Assembly: GCA_963585895.1 (NCBI GenBank)
Contig: OY757912.1
Coordinates: 81,545,654-81,609,653, forward strand
Source of the DNA: Sepioteuthis lessoniana
Taxonomy: Eukaryota > Mollusca > Cephalopoda > Myopsida > Loliginidae
Direction: 5' to 3'
Length of the DNA stretch: 64,000 nucleotides
Shown: positions 1-14,867 of the stretch, one piece after another
Layout: the number at the start of each line of letters is the position of its first letter
Position numbering within the stretch: the stretch's first letter is position 1
The notes under the pieces: generated by a model
Database searches by the model: none
Told to the model about the DNA's origin: nothing
Seen by the model: only the letters and a program-made list of their open reading frames with translations
Program-made: the position numbers and the translations under genes

Positions 1-701
1 AATTACTGAGTGTACTGTAGTGACAAAAAGTTTTTTCCTTTATATTGAAAAGTGCATTCGTTAACTTAAAAATCAGTTTGCAAATTTTACCAGAAAAGGC
101 ATTAACAATTTTTTTTTCTCATTTCAGAGTTTCTGTTACATTCAAAATTGTATAGAGTTTTTCGCAAGATCAAGTAATTTTTGAAAATTTTAGGTCCCGT
201 AAAACGAAAAAAATATAAGCATAAAAATAACAATTTAAACTTAGTTTGTCATAGCAAACTTTTCTTACAGATCTTTATTACTAAAAGGTGGATTCGATCT
301 TCACTGGGTATCCCGTATTTATGGTCTTGTGTCAAAAGTAAGATTTGCTTAAAATAGGTATACAACCAGCTGGTATTAATTATGTCCCTTGCCGAGGTTG
401 TTGAGTGTAATTTTGTTCGTTGTTTTTCTTTTCATTTTGGTTGCTCTTGCTTTTCATCGTCGTTAGTAAAATGATTGGTGGCTTATTTTTATTTACCATG
501 AATCTCATACATTTTATAACTATAAAGACATTTAAATTAATTATTTTCAATACTTTTATATCGTACAAAAGTGTACTATTTTGATGTTTGTCAAGATTGC
601 GTTTCGTTTCGTTATGTTTCGTTTCGCTATTTTATAATCCCATGCCTAATTTTTAAACGGAGTCTTGAAAGTATGTTTTCCTTGTAACATTTTTACTTCA
701 G
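1..701 (+). other. Upstream of UBE3C: probable 5' intron or flank
   Basis: No gene seen. 601-633 carries clustered CGTTTCGTT-type direct repeats, CpG-bearing in an otherwise CpG-poor region. About 285-335 resembles the 3' half of SINE family C (TTCGAT, then GGTATCCCGTATTTATGG). A pyrimidine stretch plus CAG ends at 701 and looks like a splice acceptor for the first coding exon, so the true promoter may be outside the window. Confidence 0.5.
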
Positions 702-734
702 TCTAGATTTCTGTCTGACCTCTACGGCATAAAT
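702..734 (+). promoter_or_regulatory. UBE3C: Probable 5' UTR segment of UBE3C
   Basis: The 33 bases between the candidate acceptor (ttttacttcag, ending 701) and the ATG at 735. No upstream ATG in it. Inferred only from the splice-site pattern; transcription could instead begin nearby with no 5' intron. Confidence 0.45.
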
Positions 735-800
735 ATGTACAGCTTCGAAGGGGAATTTCGTCGAGGACCTGTTCAGTCTTTTGGTGGGGCTAGCCACAAG
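735..800 (+). CDS. UBE3C: UBE3C coding exon 1 (start)
   Basis: Residues 1-22, beginning [11 protein letters not shown] and ending GGASHK, the conserved UBE3C N-terminus. Ends in phase 0 at a gtaaaa donor. The ATG has A at -3. An upstream acceptor at 701 suggests the exon begins at 702 with 33 nt of 5' UTR. Confidence 0.92.
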
Positions 801-3800
801 GTAAAAATCTATAAGAATATTTATTGAAAAAAGAAAAAAAAAAAAAAGATTTGATTTCATCTCTTGTTGAATATACAGTTTACATAGTTGTTTCTCCCTT
901 ACTTAATATCCATGAACGATAGTCTTAAGTTTTAGACCAGTGCCATATTATTACTAAGACATCGTTGCTTTAGAATAAGTGTTTGTTTGTTTCAGTTAAT
1001 TTAAGATTGGATATTTGTATTTATAGTGGAATTAAATTATCTGTTTTGATTTTAGAAATAGGCGTCTTCACTTACTGAAACAACGTAAATGATGTCCTTT
1101 ATCTTTAAAATTATGTTGTCGACTGGGTGGTCACAAAGTCGGGGATCGATGGAAATTTATTATTACATTAAATAAAAAGACCGATTCTCCTATTAAAAAA
1201 CCGCTATGAGTAAGAAAATTAGAATAAAATAAAGATATTCATCGATTAAAAGAATTATTCTAATTTAGATTTTTTCTTTTTATGTTTCTGTCTGATTTTT
1301 GCATAAATATGCTGTTAGGTGTTTTTGTTTTTTTGTTTTTTTAAATTTTATTTTGATAAATAACCTTTTATTCAATTCTGATTGTTTTTTAAATTTAATA
1401 CGCATTAATGCTAATGTTTTCTTTTTTTATAATTTTCATTTTATAAAAAAAATCATAAACCGATTTCTCTCTAATAATAAATGATATAACATTTTTTTTT
1501 TGTTTTCTCCCAATAATTGTTAAATAGCCAGAAAAACGAAGACTAAAATTAGAATGAATTATTTCACTTATATTTTCGATTTAAAAAACTTTTTGCTGTT
1601 GGATCGGAATATTTTTTATCATTTAATATTTATGATGATAAGAAGAAACACATTTAAGTGAATAATGTAAAAAGAAAGAAAATTATTCTCAGTACTGTCA
1701 TTACTTTCTTCATAAACATTTGAAAACGAAGCCTCGACGTGGTGCAATGGTTAGCGAGCTAGTCTAACAACAAACATACTGTGTAGCTTGTAGTTAGCGA
1801 GTTCGATCCTCACCTGGTACCCCTATAATATTTGCGTATACCAATACTAAACCAAGCCTATTCGCATACTTGGTATAAAATGCTTTTCAAAAGCTTTTAT
1901 GGATATTATTTAATGACTTAAAACTTTTGATATCTTGTTTGTTTTGTTTGGGAATGTGTTTGTGTATAAAACTTGCGACATTTTCCTTATGTCTTAGGAA
2001 ATTAAATTTCTCAAAATTTAAGAACAACGAATAAAATTTCATTGTGTGAGACTTGATAGTTTGTAACCAACAACCCGATTACATGACCATTGCCTCGTAT
2101 GAGAAGAGATATTCAGATAAAAATAAAAAAAAAAGAAAGCCTAATATATAGTTCCAGGGGGCCCTTCCCTTTATTCTGCACTTCCTCGTTGCACTAAGAT
2201 GCGTAGGGTCAAAAGGCAAGACACCGTGGAAACAGAACAATATCTGGATCTACTCATAACATGCATATGTGAGGCCCTACATTGAACAAACTTTACTTTG
2301 TGTCATATTTTTTTAATGATAAAATCGTATTTGTATTGAAACCAACAAGAACATGTTTGAAAACTTTTTAAAAATGTTAACTGATTTTTGGGTTTTGATA
2401 TTTGTTTATAGTTTGTCAATTTTTTTTTCTAACTAGAAAAAAAAAATTGCAAAAATTAATAATTTTTAATTTCTAAAATACTAAGCTTCTGTTTATGTAT
2501 TTACAGAATTAAAAAGAAATAATCTCAGAAATTAATTATCACAAAAATTTTAGTTTTTCGTATACTCTTTTCTTTGATTTAATTGATTAAAAAAATATAA
2601 AACATGCTTAACACTATCTGTGTACGTCGTGTGTGTGTGTTTATTTATTTCATATAAAAAAGCTTGAAGTGCATATATATTGTTTCTTTTGGCGAAGAAG
2701 ACATGCAAAATAGGACTTTCTGAAAAATTAATTGACTATTGTCGAAAGTGTGTGCGTCAGTGTTGCAAATAACTTTTGATAGTACTTTTCTTCATTTTTG
2801 AATCTGTTGACGTCTAAGTAAATTTGAATTGCCCAACGATGCTTTAAAATATTTCATGTTTTGGTGTGATTTGAGATTTTTAAGATTATGAAGCCTAAAA
2901 GTAAGCACACTAATTTTATTATTATCATTAGTTTTTAGTATTATAATCTTTACGTTAACTGATAACTATATGCTTTCTTTTTTTTAATTAAAATTTTATT
3001 AAAATGATTGGCGGTATTTGCTATGGTGATCGAAAAAAAAGACCAATCGGTATATCCATGATATAATTTGCCTTTTTTTTTTTTTTTTTTGCATTCGCGA
3101 TGAACCTTAAATATTAACGTCATCAGTTAAAAGAAAAGAGCCAAGCAAATTCGCAACAGTTAAATTACTTAGTGTTTTATTTGAAAATAATTATTCTTAA
3201 GAGGTTAAAATTGGGGCTAGTCTCTGTGTCCGGTAACGACGAATTTGTGAATTAAAGTAATAAAAGCAGCTCATCGCTTATTCGCACATACATAAGTCAA
3301 CATAAATTTCCGAATACGAAAAACATCGGGTTTTATTTTAAGAAAAAAAGTGGGACCACCCCCTAAAACTCAATGTGTTTTAATCAAATTAAAAATATGC
3401 CCCCACTACCCAATTTTTTATGTGAGGAAATTTTTACACTCGTTGAACTGATCGAATTTCTTATTGTACTTTGAATTGCAGCATCTATTTTGACACTTAA
3501 ATCAACAAATCTCAATAAATCTTATTCTTTAGGATTTTGTTTGATTTTGAATTAATGGTGCAAAATTAATACATTCCACCCTGCAGTTACATAAAACTTT
3601 CAAGTATGTGATTGTGAGGTGATTAGATTTTTATGTTCCTCAGAGAAAGTGCTTTGTTGCTTTAAGTTTAATCTAAAAATGTTAAGTGGGTTTACTGAAC
3701 TGAGCACTCGTATACTTAAAAGTTAACTAACGTTTAAGATAGATTTGTTGACGAACAATATTCCAATTTTCTTTTTTTAATTTAGGTACTAATGGACCTT

Positions 3801-6800
3801 TCGTTCTGTAACAAATTGCAACTCCTGCTTGGGAAAAAAATCCGGAAATTATCCGATTTTAATTAAAATTTCAGAATTCATTTATCAATGAGTAAATTTT
3901 ATTATGTATTAGTTATTTTTATCAAAAAACCTGCTGATTTTTTTAGATCACTTTACCACCCATGTGTGTGGCGCTATTAAATCAGTAGGGATATAGGATA
4001 TGGCATATAATTTGTGTATATCATAGAAAACAAAAGCCTGAAGGTATGCATGAAATAAAGAAAAAAAATTAAATTAGAAGGTGTTGGAAGAAAATAGTTC
4101 TTCAAATGTGAATATTAAATTAAAAAATATTTTGAGAGCTTTTAATACTATGATTTAATAAAATAAAATTTTCTTTTAGATTATTAGGGAAATAATTCTG
4201 TATCAGTATTTGTTCAGCTTTAAAGAGGTGGTTTTAAATTTGCATTAGATTCTGACATACTTTTCTCCAATCACAGGTTAAATGTAAATGTTATTGAATA
4301 AAGAATATTTTTACTAATTGAAAAATATAATTTTTTCCCCCAAATATAAAAAAATGTTTGACGAAATAAAATATGGAAACAAACATTCACAATCATTTGC
4401 TAAGCAATTTTCAGTTTTGTCTTGTATTTGAGTTTAAAATTTCTATTTTTAGTGTGCTTCACTTTAACTTTCAGTTTCATTTAAATTTCATTATTGTAAT
4501 ATTTTGAAAGATTCTTTTAATGAAAGACATCAAAGATTTGAAAGAAGTTCGTTTTTTTTTTTTTTTTGTTGTTTTTTTTTCAAACATTCATTTTTAATTT
4601 AAATTGATTTAATATCTTAAATTTTAACTTATAAATTGCTATATAACCATTTCTCTTAACTACATACTTGTAAAGTAAAACTTTTACAACTTAAGTAAAT
4701 TATTAGTTTATTCTCTGAAAAACTTTTAAAAAAATATATGAAAAATATAATAAAAATAGAACATTTTTAAAAGTAGGGCAAAAATTCATGTGTTGAAGTA
4801 ATGAATGATTTGTAGATTATTACCAAGCAAAACATTAAATATTAAGAAGGCTATTAAAACATTTTATTAGTTCACTATTTTGATAATAAATTAGAAATAA
4901 TTTCATTCAGTTTTCTTAATAGTAAATTCAAAAACCATATTAACATACTTATTTTCCGTTTTCAAGATTTAATACAAAAAATAAACTATTGTTGATATGA
5001 TTTTCTATACTTGAAAAAATTAAGGATTTTTGTAGGTGTGTGTGGCCTTACATAATAATTTTTACCAAGATCCCAAACTTTGAGACTTTCTGAAACTTGG
5101 CTTTTATCTATTTTGATTAGGATGCAAATCACATTCTTTTAATTTGTAACTATTGAATTTTAACTATTAGATAAAATGTATGCATCCATTTGAATCAGAT
5201 TATGCAATTTGGCATAACTTTGAGAAGGGTTTATCTGAAATTGTTCCAACAATTGAATCTATTCTTTGTATTTTTGATGTTGTCAATAGAACATTTCAGC
5301 TGATAAAAATTTCTCGTCTTCAGGTGCATAATACTAGGAGAAAAACACTTAGAGATTTTCTTCCCTTTTTTCTCTCTCTTTCACATTATAATTTTTTTTT
5401 TACTTGGATTATACACCTGATGAAAGCTGAAGAATGAATCAGTCAAATGCTGTTAACAATATCAAGAATTCAAAGAAGAGGTTAAATGTCCAGTGGTATA
5501 CAATACCAGCCTTATCTTATTAAAAAAAAAACTGGTTAATTGTGCATGCATTTGTGAGAAAAGAAAGAAATTAATATTGTAATTGAAGATGCAATAATGA
5601 AGTGATTAATGGATTATGTTGAAGTAATTGAAGATTGCTGGATAAAGAGAAAGAATGATTGAGTCATAAGTTTTGTTTATAACTGATAAAAATGTAGTTA
5701 AAAAAGAAAAGAAATAACTGATAGAAGAAAAACTATTTTGAAAATTATAAAATCCATTAATTTTTTTAAAATTAAAAATAGAACTATTAAATGAAAATAA
5801 GAGTTAATGTAAATAAAATATCTTTCAAATTTTATGTTTGTTGTTGCTTTTTCTTTGGCTTGATTCCACTAAAGTCTGACTCAGCTTGTTCCATGATAAA
5901 TTCTCCTTGCCGTTCTCATATGTCAATTCCCTTGAGTCTTGTAGATTCACCATTTTAATCAGATTCAATTGTTTTTGTTTATCTCTTAAGTATAGTGTGA
6001 ACATGTCCACATAATTTATGGCTTAATTATTTAGATTTGATTTGAAATTTTTAAAAAAAGCTTTAAATATTAAACAATATATTGCAAATTGTCCACATTA
6101 TGATAATTAGATATTTTCTTACATAAGAAGAAAATAGATCTCTTCTAAAGTTTAACAATAGTTTTATGTAAAAACATTGCTTTATAAAATATTGGTGTAT
6201 TAAAATTCTTTTTATTTTTGTATACAGTAAGAAGTCTAAAAAAAAATAATGCTTTTGACTAATTGTTCATTTTCATAACAAAATTAGATTTCATAACTTA
6301 AAGAAATTGATCTTTTTATTTAAGAGCTATATTCCCTCACTAATGGTTGCATTAATCACTGACAATCCATTTCATCTAGATTTTCTGTGTAGAACATAGA
6401 GAATTATTACTGAAACAAATTTTATTTAAAAAAAAAAAAAATTGCAAAGTTTAATACTTAATCATCAAATTTTTCCACCAGTTAATTTGTTACAGTAGAA
6501 ATGACAATAGTTAGGCAGAGAAGTGGTGGAATACCTGTAAAGTCAGTAAGCAGTGATAAATGCTAAAACCTTGTCTGCATTAATACCAGGTTTAAATTCA
6601 GTTGTATGCTAAAATAAAACCATGTTTTTTTGGGTTTTTTTTTTTTTTTTATAGAGTTTACTATTACTATAACGTAACCATTAGAATGAATGAAACCTTT
6701 GATGCATTTGTTTATTAAATGCTACAGGTTACATGAACAACTAGTTTTATACATAATTTACTTAGGAATATCATAAAAAACAATGTTTCCATCATTTTTA

Positions 6801-8924
6801 ATAGTATTATAAAATAATCTTTTTTCACTGAATTATTATGGACGGACATGCAAAAGTGTCCATAAAACTATGTCAAAAATGACAGTATAGTGTATATATG
6901 GTTAAAACACCAGAATGTCTGAGAACACGTTTATTATCATATCAGCTGCATTCATCTTGGGACTCTAAAATTGAACAAGTATTCCCAATGCTTCACCATT
7001 TCACTTTATTAGTTGATGACTTTTTGAGAAATAATTTTGAAAGTTATTAATTTTTTGACTAGTATTTCTTAATTTTTCTTGTAACTTCCCAAATCATCAA
7101 TCTGTAGCCATCAGTAAACAATGTGGATGGATTAGAAATAAATCAAGATAAAATTACTTTTAATAATATTGCTAGTATATGTATAAAAAAAATAAAATAA
7201 ATAAAAAAACAAATAAGTAGTTACTCATAGCATAACAGATATCATTGTAGGAAGTGGACTTGGCTACATGAGTTCAATTCTTGAACAAGGTTGTTTGTAT
7301 CTCACATAGCACTAACACTTTTAGGAAAGGTATGAATCCAACTATTCTACCTCTAGCTATGGGTAAATAGTTGGGCAGACTAGTCTCTTTAACTTTGGTA
7401 TCACAACTGACCTAGGAAAAAACTGAATTCAAACCAGTTGTATACCTGGAGAGGGATGGGCTCTACCAGGCTATTCCTGCCCAAGGCTTGCTATATGAGT
7501 CTAGGTGAAAGAAAACTGAATTCAAACCTTACAGGATCAGTGAGGGAGATATGTAAAAGTAATAGCAAATATGGTGCTGAGTGATCAGAAGAAGAAATAG
7601 TTAGTTTAATAGTTAGAATTGATCTGGTAGCGAAATTGGTATAGTAGTTGCTTTATGTAGACAGGCTTCCCAAGATAAAAGGGATGTGAATTTGAATCTT
7701 GATTAGTTCATTTCTAATCCTTGCTATTTACTTAAAGCCATAGATTGGCAGTTTGAAATGGTCATTATGAAAAGTAATTAAAATTAAGATGAAAGAAATA
7801 AGTCAAAATGCTTCATCTATGTAAACAATTAATCAAAATAATTTCAAGTTATCAGTAGTTTTGTCAGTGAAAATCTTTGAGTTGAAAATACAGTTAAAAT
7901 AGACAATTTCACAATTACTGTTGTAAATAATGAAAAAAAAAAGGATAAAATTAGATTTAATATATTCTTCACTAAGCAAATATTTCCTATATCAAGACAT
8001 ACATACACATAGGCTGAACTAGATATTTCACTTTGTATCAATACTTTAACTTTGAACCTATAAACAATGGATTTAAATAGTGCAAATACAAGATGTCTTA
8101 AAAAAGATGCAACCCATTAATATGATAATGATTTATTATTGAGACAAGCTTAATGGAACACATCCTGTAAAAAAATGCATTCTTTGAGCTAAAAGACATC
8201 AAATTAATGTCTTTTTTTTATCATTATATCAGGTTCCAGGACATGCAATCTTTTTTTGAGTTTCTTGTTTCAGTAATAAATCATTATCATATTAATGGGT
8301 TGCATCTATTTAAGACAATTTTGAATGATTTTGTCTCTAAATAAGTAGTGACGCAAAATATTTTTTTCTTTTCTTGTCCAAAGCATTGTTATCAAGGATT
8401 AATAGTTGTTATAGTATGCTATTTTTAAACCTGAAACAAAAAAAAAACACATTATTATTTGTTATTAGCAGTTACCTGAGTCCCATGTATATTGAGACAC
8501 CCTATAAATACTTTTCTACAATGATAGTTAAAGAAAATCTGTTGATTCTGTCCTACCACTTAAAAGCATAATTTAAACTCAGTCTTTAATAGAAAAATAA
8601 TTAGCATATATAACTCTTAAAAATGAATATAAAGAAAATGAGATTATTTTCTTAACATATTTGTATATATTTGTATTTAAGATAATCACTGGTAATTTAC
8701 TGAACTGGTTTTGAAATTTTAACAATAATACAAAACATTTTTTTTTCTTTTTACATTAAAAGTTTTAGTCATAAAAAAATAGAATAAATATTGTATTCGC
8801 TGTCATTGAATCATAGTAAAAGTTTAAAATGTATCTTCACAGCTGAAAGGATTGCAATTTTTCATATTTTGCAAATAATACTGTCAAATTTTCTGTAATA
8901 ATTAAAGAATCCATAAGTTTACTG

Positions 8925-9012
<88 letters not shown>

Positions 9013-10827
9013 ATATATTTTGATTTATAAATTATTAGATGTTGAAAAAGTGTTAGTAAAAGAAGTCATAATAAAAATAAACATCTTATTTACATAGCTT
9101 CAAAGAAAGATTGAAAACTGAACTGTAACAATAAAAAACATTTTAAAGATTCCTCAGGTAACAAGCTAGGTTAGATAAGAACTTTCCCAACAGTATATCA
9201 CTCATAAGTCAAATCTCATTAAATTTTTATTATTTTATTATTTCTTTTTATATACATTTTAAATCATATGCTTAACTTGGCTAATAAAACTTAATATGTT
9301 GTAAAAAAACAAATGTTATTCTTAAAGTGTCATCCATGCAGAAAGTTTGGAATGCTCTGGAATATATACTAAATGGTTGTTATCAGGTTAGATAATTTAA
9401 CTGTCTCCTTAAACAGAATAAATATGAAAATTACAAGCTTGTATATAAGTATGTATGTTTGTAATGTTTTAAGTGGAAGTTTTTAGTCTTTATTTATCAG
9501 TTTATTTATGTGTTGACTAATATCATTTATGCACTGTATTAGGATTTTTTTTTCTTTTGTAACACTTGCTCTTTATAGATAATCCTGTATTTTAAGTCAG
9601 TCTACATATTGAATAAAACTTTTTCTATTTCAGGAGCACAGAGAAGATTTAATAAGAAGAGCACAAGAGGAAAGACAAAGACGAGAAGTATTAAAACTGT
9701 TTCTTTGCATTATTTAATTAACTGCTGGAGAAATACAATTACTCATGTATCATAATATATGAAAGGTGTATCGTGTTTCACTTGTTTGTATCTAAATAGA
9801 AAACTGAAAGATAAATTATGCAAAACATTGTTTAGTACTTAGTACATGACATGATTGAAATATAAAGCTTTAATAATCACATTTACATATAAATGCATTA
9901 AACCTACTGCAAATGATAAATTCAAATGTTTATTGATAAACTCAATGCCATAATCTCTAACTTTTTCTTTCCAGGATTTAAGAATCCAAAATGAAAGTGC
10001 AATCAAAATTCAAACCCTTTACAGAGGATATCGGACTCGAAAGAAAGAGGTAGGTCATTCTTCTTTTCTACACTTCTCTGTAAATTTCATGTCTTAATAA
10101 TCCATTTTTCAAGAATTCTTTTAATTAATCTGTTCTGTTTTAGGCGATGTGTCTACGGGAACGTTTTGATTCAAAGCTCTCTACTTTCCCTAAACAATCT
10201 CGAGTGAATGTACAAATAGTCTCAGAACTCTGCAGCCAACTTTTGTTCTTCTACAATGGGAAAATGGACCAATCTAGGCTGGTAAGAATTTTTTTTTTTT
10301 TTTAAATTCTATTTTGACAAGTATGTGCTATACTAATTCTAGACTTGTTCAAATTTAAATCTGCTTGTGCACTTTATTACACTACTTGACTGATTTAGAG
10401 AAACAAGCTAAACATTTCTTCAGTGCCATTTTTCTCCCTTTCTTTTTCTTTGCCTTGTCTCCTAGCATTACCTAATTCAATTGAAATTTTTTTTTTTTTT
10501 TTTTTTCTATGATTTTTAAAAATCAACTGTTGAAAAGTGCAGTTAAGAAATTAATATAAGACAACAATATTATTCATATCTTAATTTCTAAAAATATTTT
10601 TTTATGGCTCCATTTCTATCCATTGATTTGTTAACCAAAAATGAGTTTGCTGTGTGAATTTTAAGGGAAAAAAGTATTTGATTTTTTTTTTTTTTCTTTT
10701 AGGAAGGTTTTCTAGTAAAAAGAAATATTGTATTCCCGTCTTTGACGCATAAGTTTATGTTCATTCTAAAACTTAAACTTAACCAAAAATGAGTTTGCTG
10801 TGTGAATTTTAAGGGGAAAAAAGTATT

Positions 10828-10866
<39 letters not shown>

Positions 10867-13607
10867 GAAGGTTTTCTAATAAAAAGAAATATTGTATTCC
10901 CGTCTTTGACGCATAAGTTTATGGTCATTCTAAAACTTAAAACCTAACATGCAAATTAACATTTATTTATTTAGTATTCTTATGTCAATCTACATAACTT
11001 ATTTTCTGTTCAATATTTTCTTTGGATCAGCTTTAAAAAAAAAATTTAGTTCATATTCTTAAATTTAGTTTCATTTTATTTCATGAAAGTTTCATTGTAT
11101 AATTTTTGAAATCCTTAATTTCTTTGACTAAGGTCAAAAAGAAAAAAAAATTATGGAAATTCAGTCATGAAAAAAAATTTTTTTTTTAAACATATGATTT
11201 CATTTCAGATGGTATTTTTTACAGTTCATCTTCCTCTGAGATTTTAATCTAGGAGAATATATTTAAAAAATAACTGGTAATTTTTCATTCATATATATAT
11301 ATATATATAAAACAAAAGCTGTTTCTTAGAATATACTAAGCTTTGCTTCATCTGGCATACAGGTATCTCCAGATACTTATGTTCCCCACTGTTCCTAAGT
11401 GGTCACCCATTTGAATAATGAAAAGATTAATTTCTGCTTAACTTTAATGCTGTAGCAGAAACCAATGCTTTAAGTATGATTTGACTATAAGTCAAAATTT
11501 AGCTGTTTCTTGTATCCTTAAGTAAATAACCCAGTTGGTAGGGGCTGTAGAATATGCCAACTGCATCTCTACCTAGAAGTGAGACTCCCTTCTCCCAAGT
11601 ATCCTGGATATGACTGTAAACCATCTGATGGTAAGGCTCCAGATCTGAAGCTTTGGAGAATATGGAGTACCCCTTCAATGTCATTACTCTTAGGTCCATT
11701 CTGACCTGGCCTGGCAGTATCCGTTAGTCTTTTTAATCATTCAACCATGTGCAAACAAATGATTGGTGTTAAACTGAATTATAGAATTAGATCACAGTGG
11801 TTGAAACCATTTAACTGTGTGCAAATGAATGAATAATATTGACTAGAATTATTTGTATTAAATAACAATACTTGAAACCATTTAACTGTGGGCAAATAGA
11901 ATTATTAGTGTTTAACTAGCAATACTTGAAACCATTTACTGTGTTAAAACAAATGAGCTTTGGTTTATTTTAAAAAATGTTACCTACAAACTATATGCTT
12001 AAAAATTATAATATATGTATAAACAGAATTGGTATTTAAATAACCTACTAGAATTGATATGCCATAAAACAACTAAACCAAAACAAACCTTGAAGTATAC
12101 TAAGGAAATTGCTCTCATGAATAAAAAAATTTTATTCATATTGAGTTACAAAGTATTTACTTGAAAATATCTTTATTTATATTATTACATTTATATACAC
12201 ACTCATTTAAATTGTATTATACCATCTCTATTGTAAAGCTAACCATCCAGTAATACTAATGTACATGTAATTAAAATAGTGAAGATTTAAAATACTTCAA
12301 AATGTATCAATTGTAATTACTAAATAGCAATTCTTAAAACTCAGTCTTATGCTAAGTATTTTGGTAAGATAATGAAATAACCCATTTTAAATTGCACAAA
12401 AGCATAAAAAAGTCTAACATATACTTTGTATCTTATATCTGCAATCTCACAAATATATTCAATGTGTTCTTTAATAACAAATTTTCTTTCAAAGTTTTTT
12501 GTAATTTAAAAAAGATTTAAAACATTTGTTACCTGACAACATTGTTTATTTAGTTTTATCATTCATCATATGACTTGCTTTCCTGTATTTCAATTAAGTG
12601 TTTATGAATGATTGTTTATTATGCACAAATGAAATATTAATTTCTATCCTATTATTATTTTTGAATGGATGTACTGTTACAGAACACCAGATTTTTTAAT
12701 TAAATCCGTAGCATGATGCTTTATTATTGATATTTTTTTAATGCATTTTTATATTTTGTTTAATTGCTAAAATAGCTAACTGTAGTATTTTTTGTTTTAT
12801 AGTCTTGGGTATGTCAACAAATGCTTTCACAAAAAGATGAAATTGTTGATCTTATGATAGAAAATTTTGACAAAATGCTCCATGAAATAAAACTCGTCCT
12901 TCATTTATGCTTGCTGTAAGTCACCATCTTTTTATATCTTGTCAATTGTTTAAATGCACTCTTTTGATGTTGTTTTTATATCTCATCAAAAAAATTTGTA
13001 TTTAATAATTTGTAAATGAGTAAGAAAAATAGAACTTACCTAATTACTTTTTTAATGAAAGAATTGTAAAGAGCTGAAAGTTTCTAAAATTCAACCTTTT
13101 GTACTAGCACTCAAATGAAGTTGAATTAAACTCTTAAAAGAAGAAATTGTAATTGTGAGAGAGAAATTTCAGAAATAGGAATATCCATAATTTTATCTGA
13201 ATATCATATTTTAATGAACTCTTTTTAAATAAAACTTAAACTATTGCAGAAAGACATAAATTTTAATAGCTTATAGGCAATTATATCATTTAATCTTGTT
13301 TTGAAAATGGTTTTGATTTTTTTTTTTTTTTTTATTTCATTTATTTATTTTTATTTTTTACAATATAGTTGATAATTCTTTATGTACTTTTGTAAATATA
13401 TTTACATTAATTTTTAGTTGTCTTGAGAATTTAAATCCTTCAGTACCTCTGGCTATGCCAATGCGAATGCTAGAAGTTTTCACAGCAATAGACACCTACA
13501 CAAAAATCCCTGTAAAAAAAGGAACAGCCAGACCTCATGTTGTTCGAAATATTTTTGAATTTTTATGTAACAAAGGTAAGTTTTTTTTTTTCCTAAAAAA
13601 AAAAATG

Positions 13608-13674
<67 letters not shown>

Positions 13675-14818
13675 GTTTAAAAAAAAAAAATGAGGAGTTT
13701 GTCTATTTGAATTTAGTGGACATAAATGTATTTGCTTAGGTAAAAACAATTTTGGTATAGTAAAAAATTTAAACTCTGTACAAGTCTTCAATGTTCATGA
13801 TATTTTTATTGGATTCATTTCTCCTGATGAAGCCTAAGAAATGATAGTATAAAAGGAACTTAATTTGCCAGATTTTGAATGTTTTTCTTTATTAATAAGT
13901 TAACAAAACTCAAAAATCAGCATCTGAAATATAACTTAGAACTCTCTGTTCAGCATCATTGACTTATTGCTATTGTTTTGAATTTATTTAATTCCCCATT
14001 CTTTTGTAGTGTGTTTGTTTTCCTGTTTCTTAGAAATTGGAAATTTTAATTATAAAATTTAAAGCAACATGTGAATTAAAAACATCTTCAAATTTGTTTA
14101 ACATACATATTTTTATATAACTTGTAAAAAGAACAGCACAAATAAAACTTTTTTTGTTTTGTCCATTTGGATTGTAAATTTGGTTCATTAATGTTCAAAT
14201 AAGGCAGAGAGTTCTTGAAGTGTTAGTCTATTAAAGGTCTCTGATGTATGTGCATGTATATATGTATTTATACAATACCTCTGCACAGGAAGAATGTGAC
14301 ACAACTTGTTTTTAAGCAGTGTTTAGAGCAGTTTCCCTACCAAGGCTAAAGAGTCCACTCTGCCCTACTATCAATCAATAACTGGAGGTAGAATAGTTGA
14401 ATGCATACCTCTTCCAAGGGTGTTAGTGCTATGTGAAATACAAACAGCCTCACCCATGATTTGAACTCTGGTCACCACATCCATTTCTTACAAAGATGAT
14501 CATTACACCATGAGCACCTCATGTGTACATGTAGCTGTGTATCTATATGTTGCAGTATTTGTTTAGGGAGTAGAAAGTTCAAGTCACTGACTGCTTTCTG
14601 TACCAACATGAGATAAGTGGGTGAGAGAGAAAGTTGCCTTACCATAGTTAAAGAACCCAGTCAGCCCTATGATTTGCCCATAGTTGAAAGGAAAAGAAGT
14701 GGATTTATGCCCTTCCCAGTCATTAGTGTGAAGTAAAATGGAAACAACCTCATTCAGTATTTGAACTCTGGTCACTGATTGTATTTCCTATTGTGATAAC
14801 TGTCACACACTAAGCACA

Positions 14819-14867
<49 letters not shown>

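Noticed and set aside
1738-1825. Possible tRNA gene
   Set aside because: A-box and B-box-like text is present but no acceptor stem or anticodon arm forms; better explained as a SINE head.
5180-5437. 85-codon open frame in intron 1
   Set aside because: No family resemblance; the 3' part is low complexity and it does not splice in phase with UBE3C exons.
13455-13791. Open frames with poly-Tyr/Ile runs
   Set aside because: Caused by the (TA)n tract after exon 6; the real exon ends at 13575.
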